Of a stretch of 64,000 nucleotides of DNA, positions 37,057 through 48,382 are shown one piece after another. The stretch comes from Annulohypoxylon bovei var. microspora (taxonomy: Eukaryota > Ascomycota > Sordariomycetes > Xylariales > Hypoxylaceae). The notes below the pieces were generated by a model. It made no database searches, was not told the origin of the DNA, and saw only the letters and a list, made by a program, of their open reading frames with translations. The stretch is from assembly GCA_022836615.1 (NCBI GenBank), contig MU405249.1, positions 124,001 through 188,000 on the forward strand, read 5' to 3'. Made by a program: the position numbers and the translations under genes. The number at the start of each line of letters is the position of its first letter. The first letter of the stretch is position 1.

Positions 37057-40000
37057 ATGCCAAAGGTACAGAAGTCAGACCCAGACCGTCCATCAAGGAC
37101 TGATAGCTTCTTACGGATGCTGGAGCTGGAGAAGATGTACAAGGTATGCAATTCTCGGCATGCAACCCTCCTTTCGGTCCATTTTCAGACACACTATTTC
37201 CCCCCCTTTCCCCCTTCTGCCCCTCCGCTCTCCGATCCACCATTAATACGCCGCCTACTCACATCTTATAATCTTATAGATGCAACGCATCCATGGTCAT
37301 GCCCCCGCGACGATCACATCGCCAAGTACAAGTTCTCCCTCCGCCCAGCCAGATAAACCCTTTAAGGCTCGGCGTGCGAGCGGACATCCTCCGCTTTCGC
37401 ACCAAACCCAGATAATGAAAGCCGTGCGGCGGAGTTCTGCCCTACCTTCGCTTTCAATATCTATACCACCAGAACCAACCGAAGGTCCTGCCGCGAGGAC
37501 GGATGGAATTCCCGGGGCGTTGCCACCGAAGGAGGAACGCACCAAGACGGTGACATTCACCGGCCCCGAAGAGGAGGAGGACGACGGCGATTCTTCCGAT
37601 CAGTCTTCCATATGCCAATCCCCGAGCTGGGAGCAATACGGCCGCAAGAAGAAGAAGAAGCCCAAGAAGGGAGAAGCGGAGCAAAGCAAAAAAAGTAAGG
37701 AAGACAAATCCGCGAGCACCCTGAAAAAAAAGGGAAACAAATTGAGCAAGGTTCCGCCGCCGCACGTTCAAGGGGTTGAACCACTGGCGGGGAACCGCGC
37801 ACAATCTGCCCCCGAGTTAGATCTTTTTCCCAAGTCTAAGACTGCGAGCCTAGATATCCAAGATCCTACTCGGCCGAGCGCAATGTCCAACCCAAGACTC
37901 GATAGTAAGCCGAAAGGCAGAGGCTTTCTTTCCAATTTCAGACTACAGCATAGTCATGTCTCTACCGTACAGAAAATCGTTGACGGCCAGCAACCGACCG
38001 GAGATGGGTCACCTATGCTAAAGCCCCATCATTCTCCCTCTGGAGTCGACCCCAGCTTCGTAAACCCTCGAAAGCCACCTTCGATTAGGTCGGCTGTCTC
38101 GAATTCTACTCGGTCTATTTCGTCGCTAGATCAGTTACCGCCAAGTGCTCGAAACTCGTCTGGCTCAAGCCACGGGCGCTCTCAGTCACTGCTCTCGTCC
38201 ACCTTGAACAAGTTGAAGGGACCTTCATATCTTTACTTCCGCCCTACTGAAAATGCTGATAGTACTCATTCCAAACGCCCTAGCAGTGCTCAAGAACAAG
38301 ATATCGGGCCTAATTGGTTGAATGAACATCCAGCAATGCGGCCCGTGGAACACCAACCAGCGCGTCCCAGGGAACGGCCGATAACATCTGACGACCCTAA
38401 TCAGCAGCTTCCCGAATTTATGTTCCCACCAAAAACCAAACGAGTCACTACTCAATTTTCACCCAATGCAGCCGCCCGTAGTGCTCGAGACCATGCTCAC
38501 CTAGAAGAATCAAGAGATGCGAGCAGCGGTCACGAATCGCCGGAGCCCACCTCATTTCGAAGCCGCCGCAATCAGGCACAAAACATACGCCCGCAGGGCC
38601 GAGAACAGGTTGTAGAAAAGGAGAGGCGACCCCGGGCAGAGCGTGTTTCCCGAGCTCCGAGGCAGCAGGTTGAGGTTTCGGGTAATGATGAGAATCGCCC
38701 ACCACAAGCTAGGCAGGTTAAGCAGTCGAGCCGGGAGGTCGAGCGCCAGCATCATGCAAGTCGCCAGGTAAACGGTTATGTACAGCCGCAGGTAGAATCT
38801 TGGGAGGAATCCGCGAATGAAATGGAGTCGCCACCTTCTGGTCGACAAAATTTTGCATACTTCGATAGCGAAAAGCCCATCCAAGCCGAAGTTAATTTTA
38901 ATGGGGACGATGAGGACGATAGGGAATCCGTCGGTACTCACGCATCGACTATCCGGCCAGGGTCTCGGAAACAAGGTCGTAGTTCTCCTCCAGGGTCGGA
39001 TGGGAAAAAACATGTCACTTTTCCGTCTAGTCCAAACACGATAGGGAGAGCTGTTACGTCTGGCCCGGTTGATGAAACGCGTGAAGTACCGAGAAGAATC
39101 GTGGAGCCGCAAAAACGAGAGAAGCCGGCCGAAGTCGAGGAAATCGTACCCATACCCACCAAAAAGCCACTGCGGTTAGACAAATCGGCCGATTACTTCT
39201 CTTTCATTAGTCAATCATATGCCCCTCCAGCTCTTGAATTGAGATCACCTCTGGAGGGCAAATTTCCATCGCCACGGATCGATGAAGAGCCGGAAGAGGA
39301 TGACGATTTAGAACATATTTTGAGGCATATTCCGGTTAGGAGACAAGTCGAAGAGATACCTACGCCACCCGAAAGCACCAATCAAGATGTTGTATCACAC
39401 TTAAATGCTACTAGTAGGATTGCCAAACAGAAGCTACCCAAAGACTCACCATCCTTGTCATCTCATTATTCAGATAGCGATGTTCCTGCCTTCGAACGCT
39501 TAGGTTTATCGCCAAAAGCTGCCAGAATCCTCGCAGGAACAGAGATATCTAGCACGTCCACGTCTCAGTCAAATACTGACCCGAGTCGGACTAGTTCAGA
39601 GAGATCTTCGTCTTCTACGTGTGATGATCCTCCTCCGTCACCGTCTACAGCGCCAACACCAGACAGCTTCCGTTCGCAATCACACAAAGAATCCACGCAA
39701 ACGTATGTGGATAACATGAGCGGCGCTACAGTGAGACCAAGTATAGACGACGACGAGAGGACTCCACGAATGACCTACAGGCCCCCAGCTATAGAGCTAC
39801 CAGCGAAACATAACTCACGATCTACTAGCAGAGATGCGGCTGTTCAGGACGATAGTTGGAGCCGGACAGCATTGCCGATAGATCTTGACAATAATAATCC
39901 CGCCAATTCATTGGACGACAGGCTAAATGGCTTGACTTCGAGCCCGCAACTAGTTGCTACTCTCTCGTCGGCCGCCTTCGCAAGGGACAGCAGGGAAGGT

Positions 40001-40636
40001 CCAGAGGAAGAGCGTATCAGCAGAAATCCGTACCAACAACCCAGGGCCCAATCTGCTATCGATATCCACTCAACGAACTTCTTACCCGATATGAAGCAAC
40101 AGTCCCTATATTCAAAGAAAACTAAAGCCGGGGTATCGTCAATCAGCCTTCCTAACTCGCCGCCAGCAGAACTAGTCGATGGTGCCCCCCGAAAATCTGC
40201 GCTGAGGTCTCGCAAGAATAGTTCCAACAGCGAAGAAAATTCTGCTTTGGTTTCCACGGGTGCAGCGTATCTCCAAGAAGCCCGGAAAGGTGTTCCGATT
40301 CCCCCTGTTCCCACTTCCCGGACCTTGCGGCCGCATTATACGCACAAAAACTCATCAAATAGCGTTAAAGGTCCCGGAACTCCAGAGGGTCGGTCGGAGC
40401 CCCTAGCCAAAATGCTGGTGGAGTGTTGCAATTGCAAGTTCTTCCATGATATGCCTTCGAGAGTATATGAATGCATGGCCAAACCTGACTCACTCGTGGA
40501 AGATAAACTGCTCGGCGTTTCAGCTACCATTACCACGATGGTCAAGTGCCCATGGTGTGCTCATGGTATGACAACTCAATGTTGCTCAGGTTATGCTGCT
40601 GTGGTTTACCTGAAGGAAAAACTACACGGAAAATGA
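37057..40636 (+). CDS. Large disordered protein with C-terminal Cys-rich (probable zinc-binding) module
   Basis: Two exons (37057-37143 and 37280-40636, intron 136 bp, GTATGC...TTATAG, phase 0) encode 1147 residues. Exon 1 gives a short conserved-looking start (PDRPSRTDSFLRMLELEKMY). About 1000 residues of Ser/Pro/Arg-rich, mostly disordered sequence follow, with acidic patches, a Lys cluster (GRKKKKKPKKGEAEQSKKSK) and many SP/TP sites. The last 74 residues are different: compact and Cys-rich, with CCNC, YECMA, CPWCAHGM and QCC, suggesting zinc coordination. I do not recognise the family with confidence. The lack of a C-terminal CaaX box argues against a prenylated cell-end protein of Mod5/TeaR type. 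A scaffold or cytoskeletal regulator is possible but unproven. Confidence 0.8.
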
Positions 40637-41470
40637 GTGAGCGAGATACATCCTTGAATCCTTGGGGGAAGCCTACGGTTGAGTTATAATCACCACGAGA
40701 AGACTGGACCCGTGTCGCTCATTCCACCTATCATTTTTACGTATTTTTCTCCTTTGTAACCGGCCAACCTGTTTTCGCATGCGTCCACATCGCAAATTCC
40801 TTTACCATGAGCATTTTACTTCTCTAAGACATTGTATGTTGCGTTGCATTAGCTGAGTCCGGCTTCGGGGTGAGGTGGCTGAAAAGTTTTGGTGGTTTTT
40901 AAATTTTCTCTAGCTCTGAAAACGAATGATATCCTCTCGTAATCTGCACTAGATGAAAGGCTTACGGCCGACCTATGTTGCGATACGCCTCATCCTATGT
41001 ATACTAGATAACCAAAATGGGAAAATGGATGGGCTGATGAGAATACGAAATGAGCATAGAGTTGGAATGCGGGATGTTTGATATCTACAGTGATCAAGTG
41101 CGTACATCATTGGTTTCGTCGATGTGAAACTATGGCAAGAAGACGTAACGATACATGAAAGATCTCTTAGGTAGCAGCTACTGACGTTACATGGGCCACA
41201 GCAAAATAGACAGGCTTGTGTTAGAGGAGGCTAGCCTTTATTTCTAGTGCTGCCGGGTGTTGAATCTTCTAACCGCAGCCAACAGTAAGGAGCTGTTCTA
41301 TTAATCCGCGCTTCTAACGAACGATCCGATTCCAATACCCTAGATCCTCGACCGACCTATCCTGCACAACCCCTACCGTTGTCCCCTCTCCCTAGCAAAC
41401 AAATCCCAAAAATCGTCTTTTAATATATAACGCTCGATCGAATCCAACGTTTAACTCAACTCAATACGAC
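40637..41470. other. Intergenic between convergent genes
   Basis: This is the 3' flank of the large disordered protein gene and of the minus-strand NmrA-like gene. No gene or repeat is recognised. Confidence 0.6.
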
Positions 41471-42620
41471 TCAAGACCAGATAGCCTTATTCTCCTCAAC
41501 GAAGTCCCTAAACTTTCGCGGTTCCTTTCCGGTGACGGTCCGCACGACGTCGTTGGTATAGCTCTCCGCGCCGTTCTTGATGTCCGTATCCATTCCAGCC
41601 AATGTGGTAGCGTAGTCAGCCTGGATAAAAGGTGCCCACCGCGCTATCAGGTCCGATTCGCTGAGCTCGACGTACGTGACCGGGCGGTTGATGACGGATG
41701 AGATGATATCCGCAACCTGTGACAGGGATAAGTATGAGTAAGGATACAGGATAAGGAACATCAAGGAACATGAGGAAATTGCATAGGAGCCAGTAGGTAA
41801 TGGAAGGACTTACTTCGGGGTATGAAAGTAGGTCTGAGCCTAAAATCACGAAATCGGTGTTGGGGGGCTGAGGCGACGTCAAGGCGTGGAAGCCCACCGC
41901 GGCGATGTCCTGCGTGGAGACAAATGGAACCTTGCCCTTGCCTGTGGCTGAGAATAACTTGCCCTCCGACTTGATCATGCTTCCATGGGGACCTTCCGAG
42001 AAGTTTTCTGGAGTGCGAAGAGATTAGTTACCGAGTCAAGGTTTCTACTAAAATAGGGGCAAAAGGGGGTTTGTGCAACACCAAATTGCTGTGCAAAAGC
42101 GGTTACCACAATCACATTCTATTTCTTGGAATTGCCCTTCCGGGATAGTTTTAAGTTCAGAGAAATAAAAAATAGCTCAGCATCACTTACCTTGAAACCA
42201 GGTCGGCCTCAACACAGCCCACCCAATCTTCCCCTGCTCGCCCAACTCCCGCAGATACCTCTGCGTGCTACCCATCCACGGACCGTCCTCGGGGATCGTG
42301 CTAGCTCCCAGCAGCACGAAGCGCTTAGCGCCCTTAGCCACGGCGAAGTCCACGAACTTCTTCAAGATCGCCTCGGGCTGAGACAGCAACGGCGAGACGA
42401 TGAAAACAGCCGCAATCGGGGTTGTAGAGTTCGCGAAGATGGTTTCCCACGTTGATTCGTCGAACCAGTCGAACTTGACGCCCGGGAGGCCGGTGGGGGA
42501 CTTGCCGGAGCGCGAGGCGACCAGGGTGGGGACGCTGGCGGCTTGCAGGAGCGGCGCGATCCGCCCGCCTACCTTGCCGGTGCCGCCGAGGAGCAAGACT
42601 GTTCCGGTTGATGAAGACAT
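41471..42620 (-). CDS. NmrA-family / EasG-like NAD(P)-binding oxidoreductase
   Basis: Three exons (42620-42191, 42007-41814, 41716-41471) with introns of 183 and 97 bp (both GTAAGT) encode 289 residues. The N-terminus has a Rossmann beta-alpha-beta with the atypical motif GGTGKVGG (12-19), followed by VASRSG as the cofactor-binding strand end. The middle reads AVFIVSPLL, RFVLLGAST and AVLRPTWFQENF, and the C-terminal half has VSTQDIAAVGFHAL. This is the layout of atypical short-chain dehydrogenases of the NmrA/ergot-alkaloid EasG (festuclavine dehydrogenase) type, which reduce imines or act as redox sensors. No ergot alkaloid genes are nearby, so the substrate is unknown. It is divergent from the SnoaL-like gene, with a transposon relic between them. 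Confidence 0.85.
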
Positions 42621-42753
42621 GATTTTTCCGTCAGTTATTATTTAAGTTCAATAATTCGTTTTATAAAGAATATCTATAGTAAATGAGTTAAAGTGCAATT
42701 AGATTCCTAAGAGCACTATGACATCACCAACATCGTGTCCAAGCTGCTTTATA

Positions 42754-43516
42754 AGTCAGGGGGGGGTAAGTTCGACCACCCTTAAAGTTTGACCAGCTCC
42801 ACAAAGCTAGCTGATTTGGGTATGGTGCAGACTACTTTGGGTATAACGTGGTACATTGAAAACTAAGAGATAAATTACTAGCTTATGATTGGTTTCAAGA
42901 TCTCCAATTGCCATTTTAAGCATAACGCATTTATACCAGCCAATGAAACCGCGCTACTAATACCATTTAGGCTTAGTTTCTTTTTTAATTTTCGCTCAAT
43001 GCGATAAATATCCCTAATATCCGTAAAAATCATTAGGATTATTGTTTTAGGGATTAGTTCTTAGCTTGGGATTTAACCAATTAAAACGCGAGCTGGTCAA
43101 TGATATTCCCCGCCTTTTCGAAAGACGTTGTTTGATTGGATCATTCATATCCATCGGACAATAATGTTGCGCAGCTCCGATAATATCACGAATGTACTGG
43201 TTTGTATAAATTCAACGGTCAATTCGAGCGTTAATTGGGTGCATTCATGTATGCGGGGCGTACGAAAGACACGAAGCATTTTCATTGGTTACTAGTGGTG
43301 GGGGGGAATAAAATGAAGCTTATTAATTGGTTAAAAGTAATATAAGATTCAAAAACTAAAAGTAAAAGTTTGTATAAAAAAAATAAAAAAAGGTACGACG
43401 GATTTATATTTAGAAGAGTGGGCTTTCTCAGAGATTGAGCATTTAATTGGCTATTTGAGCCCACTTTTTAAGAGTGGTCAAACTTTAAGGGTGGTCGAAC
43501 TTACCCCCCCCTGACT
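42754..43516. mobile_element. 763-bp transposon relic (MITE-like) with perfect 42-bp terminal inverted repeats
   Basis: The left repeat (42754-42795) and right repeat (43475-43516) are perfect reverse complements over 42 bp, starting AGTCAGGGGGGGGTAAG. TA dinucleotides flank both ends (42752-42753 and 43517-43518), as expected for Tc1/mariner/Fot1-type transposition. The interior is AT-rich and has only short frames, with no transposase domain I can read. It is therefore probably a non-autonomous derivative moved by an element elsewhere. It sits in the shared upstream region of two divergent genes and could affect their promoters. Confidence 0.85.
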
Positions 43517-44001
43517 TACACAATGCACATGTGTGTAAGAGGTACCTAGATACTTTCGGCGAAACCCAATTTGGTGATCATGTAAGCGATTTCGCAATTC
43601 CCTACCACGGCCGTGAACCGACCAATTAGATCAAGGGACCTGTCTCGATTCCGTAATTGAATGATATAGTTGCACCGTCCCCGACTATTGGTGACAAAAT
43701 AATTCACACACTTTTAGTGGGGACCTGCTACCCCGATCTCAATGCCGCCAAGGCTCCGGGCTTTAGGCCGGATTTTAGCGGATCTATGCGAACATAAAAG
43801 TACGGCGTTACGGCCCCCAACCGGGATTCGGATCATGCCATGAATCTGGGTCGAGTATGTATATAGTTAGATTGGTATGTATGCTGGCGGCAAAGTCTCA
43901 CGATGGATATTGTATTCGCGCACATCGCTTTTATAATAAAGCGAAAAAAGGAAAATATCAGCTGAATCAGCCAGAGACCAGTCTAGACATAATCTGCAAA
44001 G

Positions 44002-44769
44002 ATGGCTGCTCCGTACGATACCTTGGCGTACCTACTTGATAGGGCCAATGTTCACGACACGGTAACCCGACTCGTACGTACCTACTAGCCTACAACCCTA
44101 TCGGTCTCGGGAACTATTCGGGAACGCGAGTAACTGACGGGACACTACCTAACAAGACCTTGGATCTGGACTTGGGGTCGCGGGAAGGCCTGGTCAATGA
44201 TGTATATGCCCCGCAGGTTGTAATCGACTACACCTCCATGTTCGGCGGAAAACCCATAGAGACGACGAACGAGAAGTGGGCGGCGGACCTCGATCCGATG
44301 ATGAGCGCGTTTGATGGGAAGCAGCATGTATCCACGTAAGCCATCTTTATCTTCCACCATCTTCAAATCTCGGGGGTTCGTTATTTAATACCATAAACTA
44401 ATGTCCATATTCAGGGGCCTGCTCATCGAACTCTCACAACCTGTGAAAGGGGTCGCCAGGCCGGAAAAGTGCAGAGTTATTGCTAACGTCAATGGTCACT
44501 TGTTCCGCCGGGCAGCACGGGGAGGGCCTATGATGCATAATGGGGTAAGCATTCCCCGTACTGGCGTCTCAGTGTCGCTTTGTGTTATTCAGGGGGTTAG
44601 CTGACCTTGTATTCAAAACTAGGGCCGCTATATTCTCGATCTTGTGCGGTTACCCGAGCTGGAGCAAAAGGGGGAGAATCCTTGGAGGATTGCCAAGCAC
44701 GCTACTGTCTTGAGTTGGGAAGATGGGAGCTCTGATGTTATGACGGCGGTTTCCAGTGTTGGACATTAG
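44002..44769 (+). CDS. SnoaL-like domain protein
   Basis: Four exons (44002-44073, 44157-44335, 44415-44544, 44623-44769) join in frame to 175 residues. Donors are GTACGT, GTAAGC and GTAAGC, and acceptors are AACAAG, TTCAG and ACTAG. The product starts MAAPYDTLAYLLDRANVHDTVTRL, then VVIDYTSMFGG, QHVSTGLLIELS, VIANVNGHLFRR and GRYILDLVRL. This order is that of SnoaL_4-type proteins of the NTF2/ketosteroid-isomerase fold, which form a small cone-shaped pocket and act as cyclases, isomerases or unknown enzymes in secondary metabolism. The first exon was chosen because it supplies the family N-terminus in phase. It is divergent from the NmrA-like gene. The two types often co-occur in fungal metabolic loci, but a shared pathway is only a guess. 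Confidence 0.8.
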
Positions 44770-45518
44770 ATGGTGCGGTTTTACTTGGCAATAGAGTAGG
44801 TAAGACTTGATCTATTGAGTTGGACTTAGTAAATATGTGTATTCCTTGAAATATTGGGTATCTACCTAGGTAGGTAGGTAGTCTAAGGACTTATGTAACC
44901 TAGGCAGGTATTGCTACTAGAGATCAAAATGTGAAAACCCGCATCTACAAATTTAACCAGTCCTCCAGACATAAGGTTTCTTGACGATGTCGTCTAATCA
45001 CCAAATAACAAACCCAGATGCATTGAATGCAACCGATTATCCTTGGACTCTCGCTCAGTAGCAACGATGTCTTTTCTATGGAGGTCTAGATTTTCACGGA
45101 AAAGCGGTTTGGGTGTGATGTAATAAAATATCTTAGAGGTGCCCCGAACTCTTCTGCCCTCCGTAAATTTTAAAATCCAATATGGTTTCCTTCGCGCGCA
45201 TTGGTATGACATAATTCTCATCTGCCTAGGGGGAGTCTGTCCGCTGCCTTTTTACACACGGAAATAGTGTGCACAATAAAAATAAACTTCCAATTTGGAA
45301 TTGGTTTTCGGATGTAGTTTCTTATATATAGTCTCCCGCCTTGGGTTCTGAAACGTAGGTAGAAGATGGCTTAGATATTTTAAAGGGCGCAGTATTGTCT
45401 TCGTGATAGTTAATGCTACACCTAGAAGGGGGTAAAAGGGGTAAAAAGGTATTAGATCATAAGGAATAGGCTACCTCTTGATAGCTAAACACGCTTACAC
45501 CACACACCCCACTCTCGT
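44770..45518. other. Intergenic between convergent genes
   Basis: This is the 3' flank of the SnoaL-like gene and of the phosphoesterase-domain gene. It contains a run of TAGG repeats within CTACCTAGGTAGGTAGG near 44865. No gene is seen; the frame 44994-45221 has no domain. Confidence 0.55.
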
Positions 45519-46987
45519 TCAATTCAACACAGGCCGCCAACCCTTCCGCCCTACGTATCCCTCGACACCCTCATCTCTCAGCACATCAGCGCCCGTCCGC
45601 CCGGTCACGACGCTCCTCTCGGCATCGGCTCCACGAACGTAGAACGGGAACGCGAGTCTGACACCATCCCCTTCCCCATCACCACTACCACCCTCCTCTT
45701 CTTCATTTCCCTTAGTAACACCGTTACCCCCCTCAAACTCCCAGACCGTACGTCCATCTCTGCGTCTCTTCACAAACCCGCACGCCTCCCTATCGAGCGA
45801 GAGGTACCAGCGCCGCTGATGCACGCTCCCAACCGAGTTCGTCGCGCCGGGGTACGCGTTCGCGCGGCGCACCTCCTCGTCCTCGAGCTCGCGGATCTCG
45901 CGCTCTATCGGCGAGACCTCTTCCTCGCCTGCCTGTTCCGCCGGCGCGTTTACTATCTCCGACTCGTCATCATCATTATTACCGCTCCTCACCCCGTTTC
46001 CTAGTTCAGGATCCGAGTCTGAATCTGAGCTCGTGTCGTATTCTACCGCCTTGCCTCTCCCCGCCCCTCTTCCTCTGCCCCGCGATGAAGTGCCTCGCCT
46101 CCGGCGCCTCGTAGGGGTTCGCACGCTCTTGACGCGGCTGACGGCGTCTTCTTCTTTGGTCAGGCGCAGGTTTAGCACGTAGTTGTGCGGGAGTCGGGAG
46201 CCGTTGAGCCGGAGGCGGATTTTCCGCGCCCGGAAAGCGTGGTGGAGCTTCTCCTGCTCTGTGAGTTCAGGCGGCGAGTCTTCGTCCTCTGATTGCGAGT
46301 TCAAATCGGTCCGTTTCTTGTTACCCCGTGATGGGAGAACGGTATATGTTCCTGTGTCCCAGATGAGGAGGGAGCCTGTGGAGCCTGAGGCTGTCTCTAT
46401 GAGATGGTTCTGTGTACAAATTAGCATTGGTGAGATTCCTGGGTGTAGAAAACAAGAGTTGACAAAAAACTTACCCATAAACAGTGGATCCTCGTCTCTG
46501 TGGCGTTCCTGTTCAGGCGCTGGCTGTTAGGATCGCCCGGGAGCCCGTACATGATGGCCCATGACGCACTACTCGTCTCGTTGATCTGTAATCGGAGATC
46601 GTAGTGTGTTCCCGCGATGGGGTGATCATGCTGATGTACGATGAAATGTGCGCCTTTTGGACTTCCCGAGTTTGCCTCGTATAGTTTCCTGTAGTCATCG
46701 ATTGAAAGCCTTGGCATGCACGATGAGAAAGGCGAGAGTGTGGCCTTCGTCAAAAGTCCACTAAAGTAGCTTAGATGATCCTCAATCTTAACCTTACCCG
46801 CCTCAACCGCCGGTGCACTTGGACCCTCATCCTCAAACCTAGGTTCCAGATCGTGTAGCTCATCGGAACTACTGCTTTCACCACTATCGTGTATTGAACC
46901 GGTAAGATCTAAACTCCATTCCAGATTTCTCTTCTTGATGAACGGATTATCGACTAGCTGCGGGCTTGAACCTCGCTTTCCCGTCAT
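45519..46987 (-). CDS. LigD-type 3'-phosphoesterase domain protein
   Basis: Two exons (46987-46475 and 46409-45519, intron 65 bp, GTAAGT...CACAG, phase 0) encode 467 residues. Residues 114-145 read HFIVHQH..., THYDLRLQ and SWAIMYG, matching the LigD N-terminal phosphoesterase pattern (FV.QKH....LHYDFRL...SWAVPKG). H120, H128, D130 and R132 are the likely metal and phosphate ligands. LLIWDTGTY after the intron matches its later VWDxG strand. In bacteria this domain trims 3'-phosphate or 3'-ribonucleotide ends during end joining, so a role in DNA 3'-end repair is inferred. No ligase or primase domain is attached. The C-terminal half is low-complexity: an Arg/Gly-rich run (RRRRRGTSSRGRGRGAGRGK), acidic Ser/Asp repeats, then a WYLSLDREACGF segment. 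Confidence 0.8.
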
Positions 46988-47718
46988 TTCGCCAAGATAA
47001 CTTATCTTATAAGAAGTAGGTAAAAGTTACTCGCGAAAGAATGTATCCATAGGGCTTTAATTAATATGCCGGCCAAACCCTACAATAGTTTGGCAATTAA
47101 TTGCTTATCTGTTTGGCAAAGCAACATGATACAGTTGCCAGCGAATTGATTTGATACGACATTAGGGAGATGATTGACAATTGAGTCAGGATCAGATACC
47201 CTTCGTTGTTTGAGAGTGGGATAAAGTGATACTAACAACCTAGAGTCATCATGGGGGGGTTAGATTAACTTCAGGAACGACTTCCGTTTCCCGCCGTCGG
47301 TTTACAGCATATGGTTAATTCATTAGTTGAGTAGGTATCTAACAACTAAGCATAGATGATGTATAGGCAACAATTATAATAACTTCACTATCAAGAAATT
47401 CGCTCGGAAAGGTGTCGGGTGAGGGGCCGTTGTTTAACATCGTGAACAGTTGACGTCGTCAATTTTAGTCTCTATGTGGTCATTATGTAAGCTAGATTTA
47501 CATCATCATTACCGACCTTTTCCCGAAAATCCCATCCCACACACACACAAATTGATTTCTTCGCAAACCACAAATGCGGAGAAATGAAGGACATGATAGA
47601 AACACACCTAGGTACGTACCGCTTACCACATGAGGAATAATTCCCGCAGCCCGTCGACAAGCAAACAGTCTAGTTGGTATAGACCAATTTTAGTAGCCTT
47701 TTCGTCATCGTGAAGCAC
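46988..47718. other. Intergenic upstream of the phosphoesterase gene and tRNA
   Basis: No gene is recognised. The frame 47472-47660 on the minus strand shows no domain. Confidence 0.55.
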
Positions 47719-47825
47719 GGTTGTGTGGCCGAGTGGTTATGGCGCTGCGTTCAGGTTGAAACTTGAATTTACTCAGTAATATCGCAGTGGAGCAATCCTC
47801 GTGGGTTCGAGTCCCACCGCAATCA
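47719..47825 (+). tRNA. tRNA-Leu(CAG) with intron
   Basis: The acceptor stem GGTTGTG pairs with CGCAATC (two G-T wobbles), with discriminator A at 47825. The D arm is GCCGAGTGGTTATGGC. The anticodon stem is CTGCG (47745-47749) with CGCAG (47783-47787). The anticodon is CAG at 47752-47754, reading codon CUG as Leu. About 26 nt of intron (47756-47781) follows position 37, the standard site. The variable arm is long (GAG...CTC), as in Leu and Ser tRNAs, and the T arm is GTGGG-TTCGAGT-CCCAC. A T5 run for Pol III termination follows at 47862-47866. Confidence 0.93.
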
Positions 47826-47861
47826 AGTTATTGATTAGAATCAGTGAACTGATTCTTCAAC

Positions 47862-47866
47862 TTTTT
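47862..47866 (+). terminator. Pol III T-run after tRNA-Leu
   Basis: Five T residues lie 37 bp after the tRNA end. The intervening bases contain an imperfect hairpin (GAATCAGTGAACTGATTC). Confidence 0.6.
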
Positions 47867-48382
47867 ATCTATAAACGATTTTCTCTTTTTATTAATATTT
47901 TTCCCCAATAATATTTCCGTTTGGAATATGTCTCATATCGAAAGCCCAGGCGCAAGTTTTTAGTGAATGTACATTCACATCGTAGCTTTTATATACCTAC
48001 CCCGCATCTACTAGTCCTAAAAGAGCACGTGCTAATTTTAGGGCAAATTCAGACTAGGGGTCGGGTGTGTATGATATAATATATTACCGCATGAGCCCTA
48101 CTTCGCAAAGCCTCACATACTGTTACCAATTACAATGTAGCACAGAGAAGATGTTGCTGTACGACCTTGTAAGAGCTGATGCCAAGCATCCAAGTCAGGT
48201 CAAGTTATTGAGTCAAAATGACACTCAACACGAATCTAGACAAACCACCCGGTCACAGGCTCGTGAACCCTGTCGGTGCATTACATATGACAAATCCTAT
48301 CAAGCTAACAGGCATCCCTCATAACCGAGCAAATGATAGAGTGTAAGGCTCTTATAGAGGTATATATACTAAGGTGCTCGCC
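47867..48382. other. Intergenic, promoter of the first HET gene
   Basis: A TATATATA stretch at 48361-48368 lies just upstream of the HET start. The frame 48067-48324 has no domain. No other gene is seen. Confidence 0.55.

Noticed and set aside
37057..40636. Naming the large disordered protein as a TeaR/Mod5-type cell-end receptor
   Set aside because: That family is expected to end in a prenylation CaaX box. This protein ends in LKEKLHGK and has a Cys-rich terminal module instead.
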